The translations under genes were made by a program, and so were the position numbers. From NCBI GenBank assembly GCA_023091665.1, contig JALJCQ010000031.1:682001-746000 (forward strand): a stretch of DNA of 64,000 nucleotides. Reading direction: 5' to 3'. Positions within the stretch are counted from its first letter, which is position 1; each line of letters starts with the position of its first letter. This DNA comes from Pythium myriotylum. Lineage: Eukaryota; Oomycota; Peronosporomycetes; Pythiales; Pythiaceae. Positions 19,201-26,712 of the stretch are shown piece by piece. The notes below the pieces were generated by a model. It saw only the letters and a list, made by a program, of their open reading frames with translations, ran no database searches and was not told where the DNA came from.

Positions 19201-21762
19201 TGTCTCCAGTGGGCTACACTGTTTTCTCCCTGGTCGATGGAGGTTCGTCGCATCGATAAAGACGAGGATGGCTTGGCGTCGTTGCTCGCCGCCGGTATTA
19301 CCCCCAGGGAAAAGCTTGACGAAGTCGCAGAGGAACTAGTCCCGTTTAAAAGTACAAAGGTCAACGTAAGGCCGCCGCCGCCGCCGCTGTCGGTGGAGAT
19401 GGTTGATCCTGAGTATGAAGGATATGTCTTGACGTTCGACGGCGCTGCACGCTGGAAGAGCAAAGTTGGATCTGCAGGCTTTATTCTCTGGGAAGTCCCC
19501 GGGTGGGAGATTGTGACAGCCCAGGGTGATTTCTTGGAAGACGTGACGGTGAATATGGCGGAATACCGAGGAATGATCGCTGGACTGGAGCAAGCTATCG
19601 CGTATGACATCACGGATCTGATCATTATCGGGGATTCGAGGCTTGCGATCCAACAAGCCCAAGGGATAATGTCATGTCTCGAGCCGAACCTGCAGCAGCT
19701 CCTGGGAAAATTCAAGTCACTCGAGTCCAAGTTCACTAGGCTGCAACTATTTCACGTTGCACGAGAATTCAATTCCCCCGCGGATTATATCACTGTGAAG
19801 GTCATGAGGTTGCAGCAAGAAGTCGTTATCTCTGACTCCACAGAGATTGAGCAACTGAAGGCGATGAACAAGCTGCCTGAGCGCTTTGCTAAGCGTGTTC
19901 CGAGCGAAAACGTCAGTGAATCAGTTTTTGTTGTGACTCGGTCAGCAAATCGACGGAGGCTATCTCCTACATCTGCCGGGGGGCCAACAACGGACGCGCG
20001 CGGTGCTTCGCCTGGGGGCCATCAAGGAAGCGAACTAACCGAAGCAGTAAATTTTCGCGCGAATACCCCAGCGGCAGATCTGGAGACAGCCCGGGTAGAA
20101 CGATGGAGACGTGTTGTTCAACACCAAGATGCCGATCCCTGGATGAAAGCACTCCGAGCATACCTCAGCGGTGATCTATCCGAGATCCCAGTCGAAAAGG
20201 TCCAGGAGATTGCTAAGATTGTCGATCGCTACGTGCTCAACTCGGATGATGTGCTCTGCTATATCCCTAGACAATCCAAGCGTCGTCCACAAGGTCGAAC
20301 TCCTGCGCTTCGAGTTGTTGTACCCGTGGATCTGAGAGAAGATGTGATGCATGAGTGTCATTCAGATTTCCAGGGTGGCCATCAAGGCGTGGGCAGGACT
20401 TATGAACGGCTGTGTCGTCAGTTCTTCTGGCTCGGAATGTATAAGAACGCCGAGGATTTCGTCCAGCGCTGTGTGGATTGCGAGAGTGGCAAAGGCAGAC
20501 CAAGGAACCCAGGATCATCCCCAGGGAATGTGATCCCAGAGTATCCGTTCCACATCGTGTCGATGGATTTCGTCAAACCCTTGCCAGAAACCGACCGAGG
20601 GAACACAGCCTTACTTCTGTTCCAAGATATGTTCTCAGGGTATGTTATGTGCAAGGCAATGGCGGACACAACTGCCCAGGAGGTGGCTGAGGCCTATGAG
20701 GAGGTTGTGTTCCGGAGGTTCGGTGCAAGTGCGATGATCAGACACGACCAAGAACCGTCGTTCATGTCCGAGGTGTTTCGAGCATTCAGACAGATGATCG
20801 GCAGCAGACAGCGCGCCACGTTAGCATATCGCCCACAGGCTAATGGTCAGCAGGAAAGATCGGTGCAGACAGTGGTTCGATCTATCAAGGCTTATGTGGA
20901 AGACCCGTCTCAGGGAGATTGGGATGAGATCTGTGAAAGGCTGATGTTTGCGATCAACACGTCTTACGACTTCACTCGCAAGGAAACTCCATTCTACTTG
21001 GTTCATGGCTGGGACGCTCGGTCGACTATGGCTGCTATGCTTGGTCCCCCTCCAAGGAGAGGCGACTTGATGGATCCGTATCGGTGGCGACGTCACGTTC
21101 AGCAGCAAGCCGAGTATGTTCGCGCCTGGGCCCGGGATCTGCAAGTGGAAGCTAAAAGACTTCGAGCAGAAGAACGAAACCAGCGCGTGAACGATTTGCC
21201 CGAGACTGTGCCCCGGGAGTTTGAAGTTGGTGACTCGGTGTGGTTGTTCATACCCCGGGTTCGACCAGGCTTGACCAAGAAGTTGGCTCACCTCTGGCAT
21301 GGTCCGTTCAGGATTGTCGAGAAAGGAGAAGACTTCCGATACAAGCTGAAGATCGCGGACACGGACTACCGATTCTTCCCTTGGGTGCATATGAGCCGAC
21401 TGAAACCCAGGATAGAGTCTCCTGAACGACCGACCGAAGAAATTCCCGAAGTAGATGCTGAGAATGACTTCGACGCTGCACTGTTGCCTGAGGACAGTTG
21501 GGAACCCGACAATGCCCACGGTGATTATGTCGTGGAGGAGATTCGGGATGTCCGATGGGTGAAACGAACGCGCACGTCGAAAAGGACTCGGGAATATCTG
21601 ATCAAGTGGCAAGGCTGGGATGAACTCACGTGGGAGCCTCTGGCTAACCTGAACTGTGCGGATCTCCTCTACAAGTTTGACAAGGGGGCGAGGGCCAGAG
21701 CAAGGATTGAAGCCATGCAAACCGCGGATGATCATCCTGAGGATCATCTGGGCGCAGAGTAG
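16270..21762 (+). CDS. pol: E2 Pol: protease, RT, two RNase H domains, integrase, chromodomain
   Basis: An 1830-codon open frame. Residue numbers count from 16270, a GTG; the first in-frame ATG is near 16360, and expression from the gag frame by shifting is likely. Protease active site D100-T-G-A. RT runs about 560-850, with 'YIDD' at 745-748. The first RNase H (about 890-975) lacks normal Asp residues: 'IILHANDWA' replaces the T-D-A block and 'VYSRYSVLKWL' replaces the T-D-H block, though 'TEKEVLALL' keeps its Glu. A second RNase H (about 1053-1180) has all four acidic sites: 'TFDGAA' (D1057), 'MAEYRG', 'IIGDSRL' and 'FNSPADY'. The integrase has an HHCC finger and D1433, D1493, E1529 (35 residues between the last two). 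A GPF/Y-like segment and a chromodomain ('YLIKWQGWDELTWEP') end the protein. No internal stop or frameshift was seen. Confidence 0.95.
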   Translation: MWNPVRVEPSTPCVFAFVGDNSVNTFDSICMRASVLAGDAQDEDVSVRSLDSFASEYPVWSLAPGERRGWWSRHPDPRHHFQVAMVQGAICDHRTKIMLDTGASTSILSLDLARRLKLKLKRNESMTVRGLSGVITHVQAKAEAKITLGVAVVYVMDLWVANIGDGVDVLLGMNFLAAAGVRLAIREQTIHLPDEERIPLVGNPGRQYGVRQIPIAVREEVTLGPGESTTLPVVYGDTRSEDMQLWLMRDERWVTTVLQESASSRTRVRVTNVSDRVITILSHTTVACLVTKDYLPDKGRFVRPGTPKYREWETIVYENTHSRGYRRRQQHADYLESLKLPSPVEKRTYATPTKILKRPVSPFPIEKDSLGVSLEDGGDDYSDVANQDSFDDVISVSEPESDFKRHLSETPLPSGFVGSQDVDFSAADQLYVVYKAVISRGEDDDLEPGVFYHEGTDMITLENLRHQLAVIPDIDPSPSPVDLGSAEIGDPGASQDYVRSVIRPILEKHAVAFLGEGNAVPPAVRGVVCDIDVGDAKPTCERARRVPQHQLPKVYELLKRLLEAGIIRFSDSEWASPIVIVMKKNGVDIRLCIDYRRVNLLIKLMNYPLPVIDELLENFDKVMWFCSLDMASGFWAVLMTTRASKISAFICPLGHFEWVRMPFGLKNAPLIYQMVINNCLWGFVRLPPGLEAEVDPEVLEYLEIERDPREVPTPVEDVVTGGPTVFDLGIPTPKSMGPVLNRSSYIDDIGFGAETLEDMSEMLDALLYRLRYWNISVSLPKSTFGTTAIPYLSHDISREGVKPVSKLAKGLKDLPFPSSLKGVQSFLGSLNYYHKFIEDYSIVAASLYELSEDQVRNGVNLDRAKVAFEILKDKMLRAPVLRHLQDEKPLVIILHANDWAISSVLCQEFEGKLHPVRFTGRVLQDAELRYHITEKEVLALLRTLTTFYTLAVSRELIVYSRYSVLKWLMTSRTLQGRCLQWATLFSPWSMEVRRIDKDEDGLASLLAAGITPREKLDEVAEELVPFKSTKVNVRPPPPPLSVEMVDPEYEGYVLTFDGAARWKSKVGSAGFILWEVPGWEIVTAQGDFLEDVTVNMAEYRGMIAGLEQAIAYDITDLIIIGDSRLAIQQAQGIMSCLEPNLQQLLGKFKSLESKFTRLQLFHVAREFNSPADYITVKVMRLQQEVVISDSTEIEQLKAMNKLPERFAKRVPSENVSESVFVVTRSANRRRLSPTSAGGPTTDARGASPGGHQGSELTEAVNFRANTPAADLETARVERWRRVVQHQDADPWMKALRAYLSGDLSEIPVEKVQEIAKIVDRYVLNSDDVLCYIPRQSKRRPQGRTPALRVVVPVDLREDVMHECHSDFQGGHQGVGRTYERLCRQFFWLGMYKNAEDFVQRCVDCESGKGRPRNPGSSPGNVIPEYPFHIVSMDFVKPLPETDRGNTALLLFQDMFSGYVMCKAMADTTAQEVAEAYEEVVFRRFGASAMIRHDQEPSFMSEVFRAFRQMIGSRQRATLAYRPQANGQQERSVQTVVRSIKAYVEDPSQGDWDEICERLMFAINTSYDFTRKETPFYLVHGWDARSTMAAMLGPPPRRGDLMDPYRWRRHVQQQAEYVRAWARDLQVEAKRLRAEERNQRVNDLPETVPREFEVGDSVWLFIPRVRPGLTKKLAHLWHGPFRIVEKGEDFRYKLKIADTDYRFFPWVHMSRLKPRIESPERPTEEIPEVDAENDFDAALLPEDSWEPDNAHGDYVVEEIRDVRWVKRTRTSKRTREYLIKWQGWDELTWEPLANLNCADLLYKFDKGARARARIEAMQTADDHPEDHLGAE

Positions 21763-22085
21763 TAACCGTTGAAGACCTGTGTGACGTATCTCCCGGGAGA
21801 AATCGCACTTGTATTGGTGACTGTGATCATGTGTCCGGAGAACACATGGTCATCAACTAATATTGTCAAGTTCCTGGGATGGAATGTGTGTATCAAGGTG
21901 GTCGAAGTAGAAGATCACTGTTGAGCCCCGGACTCCGAGTCTCGAGGGCACTGTGTATTGCACTCTGCATATTAAGAACGGGAAATCCTTCACCCAAACG
22001 TCAGAATGAAACGAATCGGACATGTATTAGCAAGAAGGCATGCGAAGGTGGGAGGCCACAACGCGCCTACAAGTGAGAACGAAGG
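21763..22085. other. E2 gap between convergent pol and antisense gene, with hairpin
   Basis: 323 bp with no gene. It contains an 11-bp imperfect inverted repeat at 21824-21852 (TGATCATGTGT / ACACATGGTCA, 7-nt loop, one mismatch). Its position matches the hairpin in E1/E3 between the same two genes, although the sequences are unrelated. Confidence 0.6.
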
Positions 22086-25000
22086 TTATTCCGCGCTGAA
22101 ACCTGGGAGTACTCCTGGGGAGGTTGGAGCGGATCCGGAGGGTGGATCCATCTCCATATCTCCGCCAGAGCCCGCGTCGGAGCCGTCTTCATCATCTTCG
22201 TCGTTGTCGTGATCCGAGGGATGGAAGCTTGAGCCCGAAGACTTCGACGACTCATCGCTGTTCTCAGCACCAGATCCCTGGTCGCTGTCGCCGTCTTCTT
22301 CGTCATCATCCTCCGCGTCATCTTCACTTGGCTCCTTGTCCTGGGACGATCCGGTGTCCTTACCACCTTGGCTGCCTGGATCACTAGTTTCGACGTCCCG
22401 ACCGGTCGTTGAGGTTACTCCAGACTGCAAAGCCGAAGCCAACATGCGGTTGCGGGTCTCTGATGCCGATGAGCGAGAAGTTCGCTGAGGCGACAAGATG
22501 TTCTGGGCGGAAATGTCGGCAACAGTCGACTTAGAACCCCCATCTGTCTTGGCAACTTTCGGTCGCGACAGCTTCTTGTGATCTCGGACGCGGTGCAGAT
22601 TCTCCAGAGCAGAGGTTGCCTCTTTCACGCGGCTAGCTTGAGCAGTTTCTTCATTTTCTTGGAGGATCTTCTCTGCAGCCGCTAAGTCCGTGTATGATCG
22701 AGGAAGGGTCTGGCTCCGGGCAATCTTCTTCCCAGACGAATCGGTCAAGTTGCGGGTAGCAGGGGTCACGAGAGGCCCTGTGTACAAGCCAGTTGGACAA
22801 TCAAAGCCTGGGTTCTCACCCCGAGCGTATGCGCGCAGTCGATCTCTCAAGTTGTCGGGAAGATCTTGCTCGGGATCCGGCGCCCGGTAATCAGCCACAG
22901 AGGCAGCATCTCCTCGCCACTGGAGCCTCATGGGTTCTTCTATGTCGACTTGGTCCACCCAGGCTTGCATCTCATCAGCTGTTGCAAACCGTTTTGGGGG
23001 GATGAGCCAACAAGGGAAAGGCGGGATGAACCAGAGACAGGGTTCCCAGAAGATGTACCGCCACTTCTGAGCCTCCATGCTGTCCCGTCCATACTTCTTG
23101 CTTGTCTCTCGAGCGAAACTCAAGATCACTCGATGCAGTTCCCGAAAGTGGCGGATGACGACAGTGGTTGACGAGTGACGACGGTTGTACTCGTCGACCA
23201 ACTCGGCATCATGGCTGCTTGGGGTCCCTGGGGGCGCGTCCGTCAGGGCCTCGATCTCTTCCGCAGTCCATGAAGCACCAGCAGGCTGAGGCGTAGCCTT
23301 TTTCTTCGCGGCTCCCTTCGGCTTCGAGTTCTTCTTCGTCTTCTTCCCAGAGTCCTCGTCATCTTTGGTAGAAGTCTTGGGGTTTTCCTCCCCGGCGACC
23401 GCTTTCGGCAACATCCACCAGTGAAGTCGCTCATAGTAAACCCGGGGGTGGAACTCTTGGAGTGAAAGGAGGCGGCGCACTATGTCGTAGAGAACTGGAT
23501 GAAGCTGATTGGGATCGAAGATGATGAATCGTTTGCGGACGCACTCCTTCATTATCGACCACGGTTCTCGGCCAAGGTGCTCGGTCAAGACAGGCCCCGG
23601 GATGCGCACGGTCGCCGATATCTCCGTTCGAAAGTGCTTCCATCGGGTGAAGGGCCCATGTGGCTTGGCGTTGGGGTAACCTGCGTTCGGTTTCGTCACT
23701 ATGACCACACCGTGATACGAGAAGCCTGCCCCTCCCTTGCGCGCCATCGCGCCTTGATAGCCAACCAAGGGAACGGAGTGTTTGGAGATCTTCTCAAGTT
23801 CTTGGCAGACCTCGTCAAAAGCAACGTTCCGGTTCACATAGTCCTGGAGGATAGGGTGAAGTGATGCAAGTGACGAGGGCACGGGAGCACTTGGGTCGAA
23901 GTTCTCAGCAGCATCAGCGTCGGACGACGAAACGGCTCTTTTCTTCCGAGGAGGTGAAGGAGGTGACTGTGGTCTGGGCTGGTGGATGCTTACACTCTTG
24001 GCTTTCTGCCCGGCTCGTTTTCTTGATGCCGCCTGCACCGCTGGAATGTCGGTCTCTCGGTGTGACTTGCCCCCTGGAGTGGTGTCGCGCATGTCGTCGT
24101 CATCGTCGTCATCTCCGAAGCCAAGGTCGATGTCGCCTCCTTGGGTGACAGCCGCAGGAGCTGCAGGAGCAGGCTGTGACGACGAAGAGGATGAGTTGTC
24201 GGACGAAGACGGTTCTCCGGTTGGGATCAGAGGGTGAGTCGAACTGCCAAAGACTGCGTTCGACGGCATCCCAGCTCGGGGTGTGCTGGCGGTCCGGGGA
24301 ATGGCCAAGGTGCTTCGACCACCACGAGTACTGGAACCTCCCCGAGGAGTCTGGGAGGGACCGACAGACAGCGTGATGACTTTGTCCCGGATGTCCTTGG
24401 CGATCGCACGTAGCTTCGCGACGCCGGACCGAAGGTGGCCAAGAGCATCGATGTTAGCTGTGGCATCCCCACTCGCGTCCACCGGGGGTGAAGGAGTCAT
24501 CCCAGGAGCTACGAGCAGTGTCACATCCGTCCGAGGTCCCGTAGCGTTGTTCGCGTGGGAGAAAGCGGTCTCCAAGAGCCGTCGATTATCAGCGCCTCGG
24601 GTTGGCGGCATCATCAGCTGGATCGCTTGAGCGGCCGAAATCGGGTCCGGAAACGGCATCACAAGACGAGAAGAAACGAGACCCACGTGATGGTCCACTT
24701 CCGCAGCCAGCACATGCGCTCGGGTTGAAGTAGATTCCAGGAGGCGGCGCATGTCTGCGAGCTCGGCAACCAACTCAGCCTCACGAGCACGAAGACGATC
24801 AACTTCCGCGAATGCTGTAGACCCTGGGAGAGGACGGAGGCCGTCGTCATCAAGGAGTTCGGAGTATCGAGACTCCATCTCTTGCAAAACGTCTCGGAGC
24901 CAAGTGGCGAAATTCCCCGACCGAATGGCGAGCTGCGAGACGAACCTTGGAGAATCGCGTACCCAAGCCACCGTGCGGCTCAGTCCGATCTCCTCGACCA

Positions 25001-25418
25001 AGGAGGAGACTTCCCCGAGGAGTTCAACCAGGCCTCGTGATGAAGAGTTCCGTGTCAAAAACTGATCTAGCTCGGGCACGAACTCAGAGATGAAAGGCTG
25101 AAGCGGCGGTTGCTGGTAGTGCACGGTCCAGATAGGGAGATCCTCATGTAGCGTGCCGCCTATCGGGCCAAGTACAGCCTCGAAGGAAGTGCGCGCACGA
25201 TCCGCTGAGGAAAAGAACGACCCCGGTGGAGGCGGTCCATCCTGAGTCGACCCTGCGGAACCGGCCGGTGATAACCCAGGTCCGGCCGAAGATGTCGCAG
25301 GAGCCGCGGATGGAGCAGCAGAGCTGGCAGCAGTCGATGACGAAGCTGGAGTAAACGCTGCCGCGGAGGTCGCCGGAGCAGATGATGATCGTGGTCTTCC
25401 CTTGGGATGCGTGGTCAT
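22086..25418 (-). CDS. E2 antisense accessory protein (1110 aa)
   Basis: A true ATG at 25418-25416 and one uninterrupted frame of 1110 codons on the strand opposite gag-pol, between the pol stop and the 3' LTR. Layout: residues 1-65 Ala/Ser/Pro-rich; 70-180 folded-looking; about 195-250 probable coiled coil ('RLRAREAELVAELADMRRLL'); 350-500 Ser/Gly/Pro and a D-run 'GDDDDDDDMRD'; 530-840 core; then Lys/Ser regions and a strongly acidic, Ser-rich tail. Core blocks 'YYERLHWWMLP' (about 660), 'YNRRHSSTTVVIRHF' and 'WEPCLWFIPPFPCWLIPP' (about 790), then 'WVDQVDIEEPMR', align by eye with 'FYERTHYLVVP', 'KQRHSTTKTQVKAHC', 'DPFFLIAPPIGTVYLLP' and 'DRVDQAEPER' of the E1/E3 antisense protein. I know no named domain for it. 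Its start lies 236 bp from the 3' LTR, so it may be driven from that LTR. Confidence 0.9.
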   Translation of the reverse strand: MTTHPKGRPRSSSAPATSAAAFTPASSSTAASSAAPSAAPATSSAGPGLSPAGSAGSTQDGPPPPGSFFSSADRARTSFEAVLGPIGGTLHEDLPIWTVHYQQPPLQPFISEFVPELDQFLTRNSSSRGLVELLGEVSSLVEEIGLSRTVAWVRDSPRFVSQLAIRSGNFATWLRDVLQEMESRYSELLDDDGLRPLPGSTAFAEVDRLRAREAELVAELADMRRLLESTSTRAHVLAAEVDHHVGLVSSRLVMPFPDPISAAQAIQLMMPPTRGADNRRLLETAFSHANNATGPRTDVTLLVAPGMTPSPPVDASGDATANIDALGHLRSGVAKLRAIAKDIRDKVITLSVGPSQTPRGGSSTRGGRSTLAIPRTASTPRAGMPSNAVFGSSTHPLIPTGEPSSSDNSSSSSSQPAPAAPAAVTQGGDIDLGFGDDDDDDDMRDTTPGGKSHRETDIPAVQAASRKRAGQKAKSVSIHQPRPQSPPSPPRKKRAVSSSDADAAENFDPSAPVPSSLASLHPILQDYVNRNVAFDEVCQELEKISKHSVPLVGYQGAMARKGGAGFSYHGVVIVTKPNAGYPNAKPHGPFTRWKHFRTEISATVRIPGPVLTEHLGREPWSIMKECVRKRFIIFDPNQLHPVLYDIVRRLLSLQEFHPRVYYERLHWWMLPKAVAGEENPKTSTKDDEDSGKKTKKNSKPKGAAKKKATPQPAGASWTAEEIEALTDAPPGTPSSHDAELVDEYNRRHSSTTVVIRHFRELHRVILSFARETSKKYGRDSMEAQKWRYIFWEPCLWFIPPFPCWLIPPKRFATADEMQAWVDQVDIEEPMRLQWRGDAASVADYRAPDPEQDLPDNLRDRLRAYARGENPGFDCPTGLYTGPLVTPATRNLTDSSGKKIARSQTLPRSYTDLAAAEKILQENEETAQASRVKEATSALENLHRVRDHKKLSRPKVAKTDGGSKSTVADISAQNILSPQRTSRSSASETRNRMLASALQSGVTSTTGRDVETSDPGSQGGKDTGSSQDKEPSEDDAEDDDEEDGDSDQGSGAENSDESSKSSGSSFHPSDHDNDEDDEDGSDAGSGGDMEMDPPSGSAPTSPGVLPGFSAE

Positions 25419-25639
25419 GTTGGCGCAAGTTCGAATGTGAGCTCTTCAAATCTGCGGGGAAGAAGCGTGAGACCCAACGCAGAGGCTCGAATATTGACAG
25501 ATGACAAGCCGCACGTGATGGATGTGTCGAAGAAACCGCCACGCGCACACGTTTACCAAGATCGACTCCGATGATCTGGGGTGAGACCTTTCGGTGATCC
25601 CTGGGTGATGTCCCAGACTTCTGCGCGCTCCGTTCGTCT

Positions 25640-25654
25640 GGGCCAGGGGGCGGT
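25640..25654 (+). promoter_or_regulatory. E2 polypurine-tract-like run
   Basis: GGGCCAGGGGGCGGT abuts the 3' LTR at 25655. It is G-rich, although three pyrimidines interrupt it, and it is the best candidate for plus-strand priming. Confidence 0.4.
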
Positions 25655-26712
25655 TGTGACGAAGTCACTGGTCAAAATCCCTCCGGGGGATGTCGGTTAA
25701 GACCGCCTCCATCGGGACCGCGGTTCGGTCCGGGCCTCTGCGTAGAATGATGGTAAGGAATGATGATCACTCCCAGGACCCCCGGGGGGTGATCACCCCG
25801 GGGTGAAGGTACCCGGCTGTGACCTTTCAGGTATAGCCGGGTTGGGTTCAGACCCGTTTGTATGTTTGCATATTAGGCCTGTAGAGGTAGTTTATTAGAC
25901 AGTTGAATCAGAGCGACTGATCCGAGGGGTTGCACCCTAGGATCTATTATGGATTACAGGGAGCCGACCCCGGGAAGGGTCGCGCTCAAAGGTCGCCCAA
26001 GGGGGATCCCTTGGAGAAAGCGACCGCCGCTAGTATCTAGAAAGAATATCTAATAAGACTCTCCATTTTGCCTCGATCTACACAAGCGCCTCTCCTGCCA
26101 GTGTCGGCTCATCCAACCATACCATCGCAGTGACCCGGGGTACTGGGTAGCGATCGGCGACTTACCAAGGTAACCGATTAGCGTAGCTGCGTGTGGTGTA
26201 TTTGTGTGTGTCGGGTTCCTGGGGGCGAGACGCTTAGACCGAGTGTCAAAGTGTTGTAGCACCCTTTCCCCTGAACTATTTACCTGGGATATTGGCTCAC
26301 GCCAGATCCTTGGTATTCCATATTTGCATATTCCCGGTATTGCGATTAGAGGACTTTCCCCTGGTTGGAACTGCTCCTAGAAAGCGTACCAAAAGACTGT
26401 CACTAGTGCTTTACCGTTATCGGTCGGTTCGCCTAGAGACACCCCCGGGAAGTTTCTGCCCCGGGGTACAGCCTGAAAACCTTTGTCTCAGTACATTGGG
26501 GAATAAGGTATCTGATTGCCTGAGTGTGTACTATTATTAGTTACTACTCACTACGTCTGTGTGATTTCTTCGCACGAACCCTTGCTCGGCGCATCCGATA
26601 CGTAGCTTCGAAGAGCTGCTTAAGGATACACAACGTGAGGGAGGGTGGTGTATTAATTCTATTAGTTCACTATCACCCTAGGCTCCGCAAACTGGCCACC
26701 CACTTCATCACA
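25655..26712 (+). repeat. E2 3' LTR (1058 bp)
   Basis: The same length as the 5' LTR, with about two substitutions. It ends CTTCATCACA at 26712 and is followed by the GAGC target duplication and the continuation of E1 pol. Confidence 0.97.

Larger units (their letters stand above)
12303..26712 (+). mobile_element. Ty3/gypsy chromodomain retrotransposon E2, structurally complete
   Basis: 14,410 bp, plus orientation. The LTRs at 12303-13360 and 25655-26712 are each 1058 bp, begin TGTGACGAAG and end CTTCATCACA, and differ at about two positions by eye (near 13206/26558 and 13312/26664). The 4-bp target duplication GAGC is at 12299-12302 and 26713-26716. E3 shows the empty site with one GAGC. 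Order: 5' LTR, primer-binding site with gag start, gag, nucleocapsid ORF, pol, convergent antisense gene, polypurine-like tract, 3' LTR. The near-identical LTRs and open frames indicate a very recent insertion; it may be active. Confidence 0.97.

Noticed and set aside
20821..21747. 308-codon minus-strand ORF opposite E2 integrase/chromodomain
   Set aside because: A shadow of the pol frame; no conserved counterpart in E1/E3 and no family features.
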